Part shown: positions 1 through 8,205 of the stretch, piece after piece
How the letters are laid out: each line of letters begins with the position of its first letter
Position numbering within the stretch: position 1 is the stretch's first letter
Assembly: GCA_000341795.1 (NCBI GenBank)
Contig: AODO01000006.1
Location: forward strand, 248,001-312,000
DNA length: 64,000 bases
Source: Rhodococcus triatomae BKS 15-14
GTDB lineage: Bacteria; Actinomycetota; Actinomycetes; Mycobacteriales; Mycobacteriaceae
Direction of reading: 5' to 3'
Program-made: the position numbers and the translations under genes
The notes under the pieces: model-generated
Database searches by the model: none
Told to the model about the DNA's origin: nothing
What the model saw: only the letters and a program-made list of their open reading frames with translations

Positions 1-74
1 CGATGGAAATTGTGGGAATGACCGACACCGTCGAGGTCTTCCCCACCGTCGAAGCAGCCCTGTCGACGGTGTGA
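1..74 (+). CDS. C-terminal end of a STAS-domain anti-sigma factor antagonist (partial)
   Basis: Only the last 24 or so codons are present, in the frame ending with the TGA at 72-74. The tail (MEIVGMTDTVEVFPTVEAAL) looks like the last helix of STAS/RsbV-type proteins, where a helix-capping V-x-V-F/Y-P-T-xEAAL segment is common. It overlaps the GTG of the next gene by 3 bases, so the two are translationally coupled. Being directly upstream of two ATPase anti-sigma proteins and SigF supports a role as the antagonist in a partner-switching cascade. The conserved serine that would be phosphorylated lies outside the window, so the family call is inference from tail and context. Confidence 0.5.
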   Translation, partial: MEIVGMTDTVEVFPTVEAALSTV

Positions 75-568
75 GGACGATGGAACGGGTGGGCTCGCAA
101 CGATCACCCCGTCGAGCGGCGGAGGGCGATCCACAGCTGGCCCTCGACTGTGTGAACGCCGACCCCTCCGTCCTGACGGAGGCGCGGCACCGGGTGGGTG
201 AGTTCGCCCACGAGATCGGATGGCCGCCGGACCGGACCACCGATGTCCTGCTGGCGACGTACGAGGCCCTGGCCAACGTCGTCGAGCATGCGTACCCACC
301 CGGCGAGCAGGGCACCTTCGACCTTCTCGCCGTGTACCGCGCCGAGGACGGTGTCCTCAGCATCGTGATCGTCGACCGCGGTACCTGGCGGCCCCCGTCC
401 GCCCACAATCCCGCTCGTCGTGGGCAGGGACTCCGCCTCATACGCGCCCTGTGCGACTCCGTCCGAGTGGAGCCGCGCGACGGGGGCACCGAAATCGAGT
501 TGCAGTGGAACATCGGGAAGCCAAGCCCGGTGTCCCTGCCCGAGCGAGAACAGCAGGTTGACCAGTGA
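71..568 (+). CDS. HATPase-fold anti-sigma regulatory protein (serine kinase type)
   Basis: A 165-residue cytoplasmic protein with a recognisable GHKL ATPase core: N box with Glu65 and Asn69 (YEALANVVEHAY), a D-x-G ATP-lid motif near 102-104 and a G-Q-G-L box at 118-121. Proteins of this type bind sigma factors and phosphorylate a STAS antagonist. The GTG start at 71 overlaps the preceding stop; an internal ATG at 80 is the alternative. It ends in a 4-base GTGA overlap with the next anti-sigma gene. It keeps all nucleotide-binding motifs, unlike its neighbour, so it is the better candidate for the active kinase of the pair. Which sigma factor it binds is not shown by sequence. Confidence 0.8.
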   Translation: MRTMERVGSQRSPRRAAEGDPQLALDCVNADPSVLTEARHRVGEFAHEIGWPPDRTTDVLLATYEALANVVEHAYPPGEQGTFDLLAVYRAEDGVLSIVIVDRGTWRPPSAHNPARRGQGLRLIRALCDSVRVEPRDGGTEIELQWNIGKPSPVSLPEREQQVDQ

Positions 569-999
569 CCCAGGCAACACCCCAGCCCGACACGTCACGG
601 GAAGTGGGCGTCAAGCCCGTTCCCGTCACATTGTCCGTCCCGGCCCAGCACTCCCAGCTCCCCGTGATCCGGCTTCTCACCGAGATGGTCGCGATGCAGG
701 CCGGCTGCACGCTCGACCAGTCCGCCGACCTCAAACTCGCCGTCGACCAGGTGTGCACCCTGCTGATCGACGCGGCAGCACCGGATACCGAGATCGCCTG
801 CCGCTACCAGGCCGTCGACGACGAATTCCGGGTCGCGCTGGAGGCACACACCATCACGCAGTGGCGTCCCGCTCCGGGCAGCCTCGAGCGCCGGATTCTC
901 GAATCCCTCACGGACACGCTGGCAATCCGCGACGAGCCCGCGGGCTCCGAGCAGTCCAGCCGGTCCACCGTTCTGCTCAGCATCGGGAAACCCGTATGA
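565..999 (+). CDS. rsbW: SigF anti-sigma factor, RsbW/UsfX type
   Basis: A 144-residue protein resembling mycobacterial UsfX/RsbW, the anti-sigma factor of SigF. The stretch LKLAVDQVCTLLIDA (56-70) matches the divergent N box of that subgroup, in which the usual Glu and Asn are replaced. No clear glycine-rich ATP-lid boxes follow, so ATP binding may be weak or absent. Its GTG start overlaps the stop of the preceding anti-sigma gene, and its stop overlaps the sigF ATG (ATGA at 996-999), which keeps anti-sigma and sigma in step. Known family role: holds SigF inactive until displaced by STAS antagonists. Confidence 0.8.
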   Translation: MTQATPQPDTSREVGVKPVPVTLSVPAQHSQLPVIRLLTEMVAMQAGCTLDQSADLKLAVDQVCTLLIDAAAPDTEIACRYQAVDDEFRVALEAHTITQWRPAPGSLERRILESLTDTLAIRDEPAGSEQSSRSTVLLSIGKPV

Positions 1000-1796
1000 C
1001 GGTGGCCGAGTCGGACCACCCGTCGGAATCCTCTCGGTCGGCCGACACCGATCTGATCGACAAACTGTTCGACACCCTCCGGCAGCATCCCGCGGACAGC
1101 GCCGACGCGGCCTCCGTCCGCGACGAGATCACCGCGGCGGCGATGCCCTTGGCGCGCAACATTGCCCGGCGATTCGCAGGGCGCGGCGAGGACCTGGACG
1201 ACCTCAACCAGGTCGCCTACATAGGGTTGCTGCACGCGATCGACCGCTTCGACCCGGAACGCGGCAGCGGCTTCACCGCTTTCGCCGTCCCGACCATCAT
1301 GGGTGAGGTCCGCCGATACTTCCGTGACCACGGCTGGACTACCCATGTGCCGCGCCGGATCAAGGACATGACCGTCAGCATCGGCAAGGTCACCGACGGA
1401 CTGGCGCAACGCCTCGGACGCTCCCCCACAGCGGCCGAGATCGCAGCAGAGATCGGCGCCGACACGGGCGAGGTCATCGAGGCGCTGGCAGCGCGCAGTG
1501 CCTATCAGCCCGCATCCCTGGACACGCCGCTCGACAACGGCGACGACACCGCCGCAACCCTCGCCGACACCCTCGGGGTGGAGGACGACGAACTCGAACG
1601 GTCCGAGCACTACCTCACGTTGCGGCCCCTGCTCGAGGAGGTCGCGCCCCGCGAGCGGCAGATCCTGATCCTGCGGTTCTTCAAGGAGAAGAGCCAGTCC
1701 GAGATCGCCCGGGAGATCGGCGTGTCACAGGTCCACGTCTCCCGGCTGCTGACCAGGACTCTCGCCGAAATCCGCGCCCGCCTCGACGACGGGTAG
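996..1796 (+). CDS. sigF: RNA polymerase sigma factor SigF (SigB/F/G family)
   Basis: A 266-residue group 3 sigma factor. Region 2 is visible around 45-115 (DLNQVAYIGLLHAIDRFDP), region 3 at about 120-190, and region 4 with its helix-turn-helix at about 230-252 (SQSEIAREIGVSQVHVSRLL). The start is ATG 996, in a 4-base overlap with the anti-sigma gene; the longer open frame upstream is not a plausible protein. Length and motifs fit SigF of mycobacteria and the SigB family. It would direct polymerase to general-stress promoters. The response-regulator gene on the opposite strand ends 11 bases beyond its stop. Confidence 0.9.
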   Translation: MTVAESDHPSESSRSADTDLIDKLFDTLRQHPADSADAASVRDEITAAAMPLARNIARRFAGRGEDLDDLNQVAYIGLLHAIDRFDPERGSGFTAFAVPTIMGEVRRYFRDHGWTTHVPRRIKDMTVSIGKVTDGLAQRLGRSPTAAEIAAEIGADTGEVIEALAARSAYQPASLDTPLDNGDDTAATLADTLGVEDDELERSEHYLTLRPLLEEVAPRERQILILRFFKEKSQSEIAREIGVSQVHVSRLLTRTLAEIRARLDDG

Positions 1797-1807
1797 GTCC
1801 GCGCAGA

Positions 1808-2251
1808 TCAGGGCCGGCTGGGGAGCCTAACCACCTGGACGAAGAAGTTGTCAATCTGGCGAATCGCCGCGATGAACTGGTCCAGGTCCACCGGCTTCGT
1901 GACGTACGCGTTCGCGTGCAGCTTGTAGCTGCGCACGATGTCCTCCTCGGCACCGGAGGTGGTGAGGATGACCACGGGAATGTCCACCAGTTCCGGGTCG
2001 GACTTGATCTTCTCGAGAACCTGCCTGCCGTCGTACTTCGGCAGGTTGAGGTCGAGAAGGATCAGGTCGGGTCGGACGGCATCTCCGTACTCGCCCCTGC
2101 GGTAGAGGAAGTCCAGGGCCTGTTCCCCGTCCCGGACCACGTGCAGCGTGTTCCCGACCTTGTTGAACTCGAACGCTTCCTGGGTCATCAGGACGTCGCC
2201 CGGATCGTCCTCGACGAGCAGTACGTCGATCGGCTGGCCTGCGGGGCTCAT
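1808..2251 (-). CDS. Single-domain response regulator, Rcp1-like
   Basis: A 147-residue stand-alone receiver. The acidic pocket is E14-D15-D16, the phosphoacceptor is Asp67 (LLDLNLP), and the conserved Lys is 119 (VTKP). The pattern [16 protein letters not shown] and [14 protein letters not shown] is typical of Rcp1-type receivers that pair with phytochrome-like histidine kinases. There is no output domain, so it probably passes phosphate or regulates by protein contact. Start ATG 2251 overlaps the stop of the upstream kinase gene by 4 bases, so kinase and receiver are co-translated. It converges on sigF. Confidence 0.88.
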   Translation of the reverse strand: MSPAGQPIDVLLVEDDPGDVLMTQEAFEFNKVGNTLHVVRDGEQALDFLYRRGEYGDAVRPDLILLDLNLPKYDGRQVLEKIKSDPELVDIPVVILTTSGAEEDIVRSYKLHANAYVTKPVDLDQFIAAIRQIDNFFVQVVRLPSRP

Positions 2252-3855
2252 TGTGTCTCTCCAATGTGATCGATGGATTCGTCGGACCGGTCTCCTGCGG
2301 TCGCGGGCAGGGTGAAGCAGAAACGAGAGCCGCCGTCGAAGCTGGAATCGAGCTCGATGGTGCCACCGTGATACTCGACGATCTTCTTGCACAGCGCCAG
2401 TCCGATACCGGTTCCCTCGTACGCCTCGCGCGCGTGCAGACGCTGGAAGATGACGAATATCTTCTCGGAGAACTCCTCGGACACTCCGATTCCGTTGTCC
2501 TGCACACACACCCGCCACAGGTCATCGGAACGGTCCACGGTGACGACCACCCGCGGCTCGGTACCGGGTTTCGCGAACTTGATCGCGTTGCCCAGGAGGT
2601 TCTGCCAGAGCATCACCAGGAGGGTGGGATCCCCGTCGATCTCGGGCAGTCGATCGGGTCGTTCGATCAGGGCGCCGCTGTCCTCGATCGCGATCGCGAG
2701 ATTGGCCGTCGCCTTGTCGAGGGTCCGGTCCAGCTCGAGCCGTTCGAAGTTGTCACCCACCCGGCCCACCCGGGAGAACGTCAACAGATCGTTGATCAAC
2801 GTCTGCATCCGGCGAGCACCGTCGACCGCGAAGTCGATGTACTGGCGGCCCCGGTCGTCGAGCGCGTCGCCGTAACGCTTCTCGAGCAACTGGCAGAACG
2901 AGGCCACCTTCCGCAACGGTTCCTGCAGGTCGTGCGACGCGACATAGGCGAACTGCTCGAGGTCGGCATTGGACCGTCGCAGGTCCTCAGCCTGGGTGTC
3001 GAGCATCCGAGCCTGTTCCTCGAGCTGCGACTGCCGCTCCCGGACCACACTCAACTCCGTGACGATCCGCTGGCGCATGCCCTCGATATCGCTTGCGAGC
3101 GAACGAATGTCGGCCGGTCCACGTCCGGCGTCGACCTTCCGGTCGAAGTTGCCCTGCGCCACCAGGCGCGAGGTGTCCGCCAATCGGGCGAGGGGCCGGG
3201 TGACGGCCACTCGAACGAGCACCGCGAAGACGCCCGCCGCGAGCACCAACACCACGGCCAGTGCGGTGAAGACGGCGTTGCGGATCGTCCACGTGTCTGC
3301 GAGTTGTTGCTGCGCCTCGTCCACCACCTCGTCGAGGTGCCGGTTCTGCTGATCGAAACTCGTGCGCACTCGGTCGAAGAGGACCTTTCCCTGGTCGTAG
3401 AGCGCCGGATCGGCGACACCGGTGCCGTCTGCCGGGTCCGAGAGCAGGGGTTCCGCGAAACTCGACCGCCAGCTCTGCGCCGCGTCCTCCACCGCATCGA
3501 GATCTGCGATCAGATCCGGTCGGTCGCCGAGCAGTTCGCGGATTCGGGCCGCCGACCGTTCCTGGGTCTGCATTCCCTCCTGATACGGCGCCAGGAACGA
3601 GTCGTTGCCCGCAAGCGCGTACCCGCGCACACCGGTCTCCTGGTTGACCAGTGCCGCCTGCAGTTGGTACGCATCCGCCCGCGCGGGCATCAGCCTCAGC
3701 ACGATGTCGTCCGTGATCTGCGAGCTGCGGGTGAGCACCGTGGCCCCGATAACCGCTCCGGTGCACACGAGCAGCGTCATGATCACCAGGATCAGGTTGA
3801 ACCAGCCCTGCACCGTCAGTTTGGTTCCGGGCGACGTACGCAACGCGGTCTTCAT
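2248..3855 (-). CDS. CHASE3-HAMP sensor histidine kinase
   Basis: A 535-residue membrane kinase. Order: first membrane helix 18-42; extracellular CHASE3-like sensor about 45-185, with the signature [11 protein letters not shown] at 73-83; second helix 194-217; HAMP about 218-270; HisKA with the phospho-acceptor His308 in [12 protein letters not shown]; HATPase with N box near Asn419/Asn423, DNGIG at 453-457 and GTGIGL at 481-486. It resembles kinases that work with Rcp1-type receivers, such as the one encoded immediately downstream. Start ATG 3855 overlaps the phosphatase stop. The external signal cannot be read from sequence. Confidence 0.88.
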   Translation of the reverse strand: MKTALRTSPGTKLTVQGWFNLILVIMTLLVCTGAVIGATVLTRSSQITDDIVLRLMPARADAYQLQAALVNQETGVRGYALAGNDSFLAPYQEGMQTQERSAARIRELLGDRPDLIADLDAVEDAAQSWRSSFAEPLLSDPADGTGVADPALYDQGKVLFDRVRTSFDQQNRHLDEVVDEAQQQLADTWTIRNAVFTALAVVLVLAAGVFAVLVRVAVTRPLARLADTSRLVAQGNFDRKVDAGRGPADIRSLASDIEGMRQRIVTELSVVRERQSQLEEQARMLDTQAEDLRRSNADLEQFAYVASHDLQEPLRKVASFCQLLEKRYGDALDDRGRQYIDFAVDGARRMQTLINDLLTFSRVGRVGDNFERLELDRTLDKATANLAIAIEDSGALIERPDRLPEIDGDPTLLVMLWQNLLGNAIKFAKPGTEPRVVVTVDRSDDLWRVCVQDNGIGVSEEFSEKIFVIFQRLHAREAYEGTGIGLALCKKIVEYHGGTIELDSSFDGGSRFCFTLPATAGDRSDESIDHIGETQ

Positions 3856-5084
3856 GACGACTCCTCCGTCCGCGACCACCGCACGTGCAGCACCGCGACG
3901 TCGTCGCTCAGCCCTCCGTACGGTGCCGCGAGGCTCTCCACATGGCCGATCATCGAGTCGACGAAGTCTGCACCGTCGGCACCCGGGCTGCAGGAGCGCG
4001 CATAGGCCAACAGACCCTCCTCCCCGAGACGGTCCTCCGGCGCGACCTTGGCCTCGAAGAGGCCGTCGGTGAACAGGACGAGCGCCGTCCGGTCGTCGAT
4101 CTCCACGGTCGACTTCTGCCAGCGTCCCCGCCGACGCCGCACCCCGAGTGCGGGACCGCCCGCCACCTCCAACCACTGCACCCCGTCGGGCGTGCGCAGC
4201 AGGAGCCCCGGATGCCCGGCGCGCACGATCTCCACGGTGCGGCGGTCGGCACGGAGGAGCACGCTGGTCACCGTGGCGAAGATGTGTGAGCGGGCACGTT
4301 CCGCGACCAGAAGTTCCTCCAGTGTCGTCATCGCGGATTCCGCGTCGACACCACCGAGAACCAGAGTGCGCCAGGCGATTCGGAGTGCAACTCCCAGTGC
4401 CGCCTCGTCGGCGCCGTGGCCGCAGACGTCACCGATGAGGACGTGCACGTCCCCGCTCTCGTCGTCCTCGACCACGTCGAAGAAGTCACCGCCGAGAAGC
4501 CCACCGATCCGGCCCGCCCGGTACCTGGTGACGGCCTCCACCCGGCCACTCTGCAGCAGCGGCACCGGGAGCAGTCCGCGTTCGAGTCGCGCATTCTCCC
4601 GGGAGCGGTGTTCACTCGCCCGCAGTGCCGCCGAGGCCAGCTCGGCGCGCTTGCGTTCGATCGCGTACCGCACGGCGCGGGTGAGCAACTGGCCGTCGAC
4701 GTGCCCCTTGACGAGGTAGTCCTGGGCGCCCTCGGCGACCGCGTTCAGCCCCGCGCCTTCCTCGGCCAGCCCTGTCATCACGATGACGGGCACGCCCGAT
4801 GCGTAGCGCTGCACGGCTCCGAGTGCGTCCAGCCCGCTCGCATCGGGAAGGTTCAGATCCAGCACGACGCAATCCGGCCTGGCGACGCCCAGGTGGAGCC
4901 GGGCCTCGTCGAGCGAACGCGCCCACACGATGTCGAAGTCGACGGCCGCGTCCTCTGCCATCTCCTCGACCAGCACGGCATCGCCGAAATCGTCCTCGAT
5001 CAACAGCAGGGACACCACGCCGACCGGCGATGGTCCGGCTCCCACGATCTCGGTTCGGGTCACACCGTCTTCGACACTCCTCAT
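3852..5084 (-). CDS. Receiver-PP2C (SpoIIE/RsbU-like) serine phosphatase
   Basis: A 410-residue cytoplasmic protein fusing a response-regulator receiver (acidic pocket near 30-32, phosphoacceptor Asp76 in VLDLNLPD, Lys126) to a PP2C-like phosphatase (about 165-408) with metal-binding Asp200 in GGDFFD, Asp219 in GDVCGHG, and a TDGLFEA motif. Such RsbU-type enzymes dephosphorylate STAS antagonists and so release sigma factors. The neighbouring kinase could phosphorylate the receiver; sigF and its anti-sigma factors lie alongside. Start is uncertain: ATG 5084 has no clear ribosome site, a TTG lies at 5093, and a GTG about 21 bases downstream follows GAGGAG. Confidence 0.87.
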   Translation of the reverse strand: MRSVEDGVTRTEIVGAGPSPVGVVSLLLIEDDFGDAVLVEEMAEDAAVDFDIVWARSLDEARLHLGVARPDCVVLDLNLPDASGLDALGAVQRYASGVPVIVMTGLAEEGAGLNAVAEGAQDYLVKGHVDGQLLTRAVRYAIERKRAELASAALRASEHRSRENARLERGLLPVPLLQSGRVEAVTRYRAGRIGGLLGGDFFDVVEDDESGDVHVLIGDVCGHGADEAALGVALRIAWRTLVLGGVDAESAMTTLEELLVAERARSHIFATVTSVLLRADRRTVEIVRAGHPGLLLRTPDGVQWLEVAGGPALGVRRRRGRWQKSTVEIDDRTALVLFTDGLFEAKVAPEDRLGEEGLLAYARSCSPGADGADFVDSMIGHVESLAAPYGGLSDDVAVLHVRWSRTEESS

Positions 5085-5128
5085 GCGACGCAACCCGACT
5101 CGAGAGTGGCGGGCGCCGCGAGATTCGG

Positions 5129-5152
5129 CGGCGCGGGCAGCTGCCCGCGCCG
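5129..5152 (-). terminator. 24-bp perfect palindrome, likely terminator of the GAF-ANTAR gene
   Basis: A perfect G+C-rich dyad centred between 5140 and 5141 with 12-base arms (CGGCGCGGGCAG and its complement). It lies 15 bases past the stop of the GAF-ANTAR gene on the minus strand and 45 bases before the phosphatase start. There is no T run. It could end the transcript or be an attenuator that an ANTAR protein acts on. Confidence 0.5.
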
Positions 5153-5166
5153 GACGGAGGACCGCA

Positions 5167-5901
5167 TCACCGATCCAGCCGCATGTGATGACCCTCGACG
5201 AGGTCCCGCGCCAGATCGGTCACCTTGCGGTTCATCTGCTGGGAGGTGCGGCGCAGCACATCGAAGGCCGCCTCCGCGGAAATGTCCTCCACCGCCATCA
5301 GCAACCCGATCGCCTTGCCGATCTCCCTGTTGCTCTCCAGGCCGGCGCGCAACGATGCGATGTCCTCGCCACGGGTGGCGGCCGTGGCGGTGACCGACGC
5401 GAACGCGGTCAGGACACTGGCATGATCCGCCGCGGAGGTGTCGAACACACCTGGACGGTCGGAGAACAGATTGAGTGCTCCGACCTTCCGCTCGTCGATC
5501 AGCAACCGAAATCCCATCGCACCGCGAACCGGGGTGGACTCGACGAGCACGCGCGCCAACTCGGGCCACGCCGATCCACCGCGCAGATCCGCCTCGATCT
5601 GCGGGGCCGCCTCCTCGATGGTGTCGAGACACGGACCCTGTCCGAGCTCACGCTCCAGCTGATCGATGCGGGCGGCCACCGGATCGGTCGCCGCCACCGT
5701 GACGTACTCGTCTCCCTGCCGCATCATCACGCTGGCGCGATCACAGCCCGGAACGAGAAGCGTCGCCGCGACACAGATGGCGGCGTACACCTGCTCCGTG
5801 TCGGCCCCGTCGTAGAGGATCCGCGCCAGGTTGGAGAACACGAGGCCCGGGTCGGAGCCGTGGACAACCGACCGGCTCGCGCCATTGTCGCTGTCGATCA
5901 C
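5167..5901 (-). CDS. GAF-ANTAR transcription antitermination regulator
   Basis: A 244-residue protein with an N-terminal GAF domain (about 20-160, including the common LGQGPCLD segment) and a C-terminal ANTAR helix bundle (about 170-230, ESNREIGKAIGLLMA then SAEAAFDVLRRTSQ). ANTAR domains bind paired RNA hairpins and prevent termination; GAF domains sense small ligands or redox state. The GTG start at 5901 is preceded by GGAGG at a 7-base distance. The gene points at the phosphatase-kinase-receiver operon, with a strong palindrome between, so it may control read-through into it; that link is inference. Confidence 0.85.
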   Translation of the reverse strand: MIDSDNGASRSVVHGSDPGLVFSNLARILYDGADTEQVYAAICVAATLLVPGCDRASVMMRQGDEYVTVAATDPVAARIDQLERELGQGPCLDTIEEAAPQIEADLRGGSAWPELARVLVESTPVRGAMGFRLLIDERKVGALNLFSDRPGVFDTSAADHASVLTAFASVTATAATRGEDIASLRAGLESNREIGKAIGLLMAVEDISAEAAFDVLRRTSQQMNRKVTDLARDLVEGHHMRLDR

Positions 5902-6175
5902 CGAAATGCCTCCGGGCTGGAGGCGACATTCGCCCCGGTCGGGGATGTACTGGACGCGGGTAACACGCTCATCGATGGGTCATTCCTCCTGCAAGGCCGG
6001 GCCCCGTCGCTACGCAGCATCGACTCGACCCCGCGGACACGGCGACAGAACGGGCTGCTTGTTTAACCCGCACCGATGGTACCCCTGGGCGTGTCTCCCC
6101 CGACCGGAAGGCCCGATGCCGCCCCCGCCGTCGCGGGCCACGGCTCGGGGTGACGCAACCCGCCGACACCCAAAC
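5902..6175. other. Intergenic region between divergent GAF-ANTAR and methyltransferase genes
   Basis: Part of a 404-base gene-free stretch. No convincing open frame was found. It holds the ribosome site of the GAF-ANTAR gene (GGAGG at about 5909-5913 on the minus strand) and presumably its promoter, which I could not fix. The right-hand part contains the iron box listed separately. Confidence 0.4.
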
Positions 6176-6194
6176 AAAGGTAAGGTTCACCTAA
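6176..6194 (+). promoter_or_regulatory. Probable IdeR/DtxR iron box
   Basis: AAAGGTAAGGTTCACCTAA matches the 19-base IdeR consensus TTAGGTTAGGCTAACCTAA at 14 positions, including both AGG...CCT cores and the right-hand half almost entirely. It lies 111 bases before the methyltransferase start. IdeR with iron normally represses such promoters, so the two-gene envelope operon downstream may be induced by iron shortage. Binding is not demonstrated. Confidence 0.55.
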
Positions 6195-6305
6195 CTCACT
6201 GGGAATGCACATCCACCTCCCGGATTGCCCCTCTGCGAGTGGTCGACGAGGCACCGGCAGCGTCGGCTTCCCCCGTGCCCCGCGACGACGAGGATGAACC
6301 GAACG

Positions 6306-7070
6306 ATGACGCTGCTGCTGGAAAAGCGGACCGCCCTTGCCCGCACGATGCTGGGCGAGGACAACTACCGCCGCGTCCTGCGCGTGCTCAACGACCGCAG
6401 GCAGAAGCCCCGCGTCGGCAAGGTCCGGTTCGGGGACCTGCGCCGGATCGAGCCGATCTGCCGCGAGTACGGCTTCGAGCGGGGCCGGCCCGTCGATCGC
6501 TTCTACATCGAGGGGTTCCTCGACACCCACCGTCATCTCGTCACCGGGACGGTGCTGGAGATCGGCGAGCGAACCTACACCGAGACCTTCGGTGAGGGGG
6601 TCACCCGATCGGACATGCTGCACGTCGCCGATGTCGCCGGCGCCACGTTCGTCGCCGACCTCACAGACGCGCCGAACGTCCCGAGCGACACCTACGACTG
6701 CATCATCCTCACGCAGACACTGCAGATGATCTTCGACACGAAAGCCGCCGTCGACACACTGCATCGCATCCTCAAACCCGGCGGCGTCGTGCTGTGCACC
6801 GTTCCCGGCATCAGCCAGATCGCGGACCCCGTGTGGAACTCGACCTGGTACTGGTCGTTCACCGAACTGTCGGTGAACCGACTGTTCGGCGGGCCGTTCC
6901 CCGCGGAGGGAGTCGCGGTGCGGGCGTACGGGAACGTGCTGGCGGCGACCGCCTTCCTGCACGGCATGGCCGATCGGGAACTCAAGCGACAGGAACTGAA
7001 CGTCTTCGACCCCGAGTACCCGGTGATCGTGGCCGTGGCGGCACGCAAGGGCGCCGATGTCACGACGTGA
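6306..7070 (+). CDS. Class I SAM-dependent methyltransferase
   Basis: A 254-residue Rossmann-fold methyltransferase. The SAM-binding motif I is VLEIGE at 83-88, the acidic motif is YDCIILTQTLQMI near 129-142 and the post-motif is ILKPGGVVLCTVPG near 151-164. Start ATG 6306 is chosen because GAGG lies about 12 bases upstream; ATG 6294 is in frame but too close to it. The coding region overlaps the following polysaccharide deacetylase by 14 bases, so the pair likely modifies one glycan or glycolipid of the envelope. The substrate is unknown. The probable iron box upstream suggests iron-responsive expression. Confidence 0.75.
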   Translation: MTLLLEKRTALARTMLGEDNYRRVLRVLNDRRQKPRVGKVRFGDLRRIEPICREYGFERGRPVDRFYIEGFLDTHRHLVTGTVLEIGERTYTETFGEGVTRSDMLHVADVAGATFVADLTDAPNVPSDTYDCIILTQTLQMIFDTKAAVDTLHRILKPGGVVLCTVPGISQIADPVWNSTWYWSFTELSVNRLFGGPFPAEGVAVRAYGNVLAATAFLHGMADRELKRQELNVFDPEYPVIVAVAARKGADVTT

Positions 7071-8082
7071 CGCACTTCTCGCGGGGCTCCGGTCGAGAGC
7101 CCGCCGACTGCGGCGACGCGGCGGAATCCTGATGTACCACTGCATCGCCGAGGAGACCGTCGACCCGTGGGCGATCTGCGTGACACCGCAATCGTTCGAC
7201 GAACACATGGCGGTGCTCGCCCGCGCCGCCGTCGACCTCGGCACCTTCACCGGCGACGACGCGTACACGCGCGGGGGTGGGCGGATCGCGGTGACATTCG
7301 ACGACGGCTACCTCGACAACCTCACCGCCGCGCTTCCGACACTCGAGCGCCACGGCGTTCCGGCGACGATCTTCGTCATCGGCAACGGCGTCGGCCGGAC
7401 CCGCGAATTCTGGTGGGACGCACTGCAACGCGCCCTGCTGTCCGGTCCACTGCCGGAGACACTGGCCTTCCCGTTCGGCACCGGTCCGCACACCTACACA
7501 CTCGACGAGCGCCCCGGGGACGACGCGGCGATCGGGGGTTGGCGCGCCGACTTCGACGCCGCGGTCACCTCACGCCAGAAGCTCTTCCGCGCACTGTGGG
7601 ACGCCGTCGTCGTGCTGGACCCGGCCGAGCAGGACGACGCGATCGACCATCTGCTCGACTGGGCCGGCCAGCCGACGTCGACACCCGCCACGCGCGTGGC
7701 GGTCGACGAGGCGCAGTTCGCGCAGCTGGCCGCGCACCCACTGATCACCGTCGGCAGCCACACCCTCGACCACCCCTCTCTGACCGACCTGGCCCCCGAG
7801 CGGCAGGCCGCGCAGATCCGTGAGGGCCGCCGCCGAATGGAGGAACTCGCAGGGTGCCCGGTGACCCGATTCTCGTACCCGTACGGCCGGTTCGACGACA
7901 CCGCCCGGGCAGCAGTGCGCGACATCGGCATCGAGATCGCCTGCACGAGCGTGCCGGTGCCCGCGGTCACGGGCGACGACCGACACGCGCTACCGCGACT
8001 GCAGCCGACGGAGATGGACGGCGACCGGTTCACCCGCTGGCTGCGCGAGGACTGCGGACTTCTCGCAGGTTCCGCAGGCTGA
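7057..8082 (+). CDS. Polysaccharide deacetylase family protein (NodB/CE4)
   Basis: A 341-residue CE4-type protein. The catalytic motif 1 TFDDG is at 80-84, with the metal/catalytic aspartates, and motif 2 SHTLDH at 234-239 supplies two metal-binding histidines. A long insertion (about 115-220) separates the motifs, as in deacetylases that act on O-antigen-like or lipid-linked sugars. There is no evident signal peptide, which fits a cytoplasmic or membrane-associated step on a precursor. Overlap with the upstream methyltransferase implies one operon. The substrate is not predictable. Confidence 0.78.
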   Translation: MSRRDALLAGLRSRARRLRRRGGILMYHCIAEETVDPWAICVTPQSFDEHMAVLARAAVDLGTFTGDDAYTRGGGRIAVTFDDGYLDNLTAALPTLERHGVPATIFVIGNGVGRTREFWWDALQRALLSGPLPETLAFPFGTGPHTYTLDERPGDDAAIGGWRADFDAAVTSRQKLFRALWDAVVVLDPAEQDDAIDHLLDWAGQPTSTPATRVAVDEAQFAQLAAHPLITVGSHTLDHPSLTDLAPERQAAQIREGRRRMEELAGCPVTRFSYPYGRFDDTARAAVRDIGIEIACTSVPVPAVTGDDRHALPRLQPTEMDGDRFTRWLREDCGLLAGSAG

Positions 8083-8205
8083 TCGACGGGCCTGTGTCAC
8101 GCGGGGCGACACAGCTGGTAAACCCCGTGTAACCACAGCCCCCGAGGGGTGTTCCTTCGGTGACACTGGGCGCCGACACCGTCCGCCCCTCGCCGTTGGA
8201 GCCCG

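Noticed and set aside
2251-4005. 584-codon plus-strand open frame
   Set aside because: It lies exactly opposite the histidine kinase, whose motifs are complete. High G+C at third positions keeps the opposite strand open; the translation has no family features.
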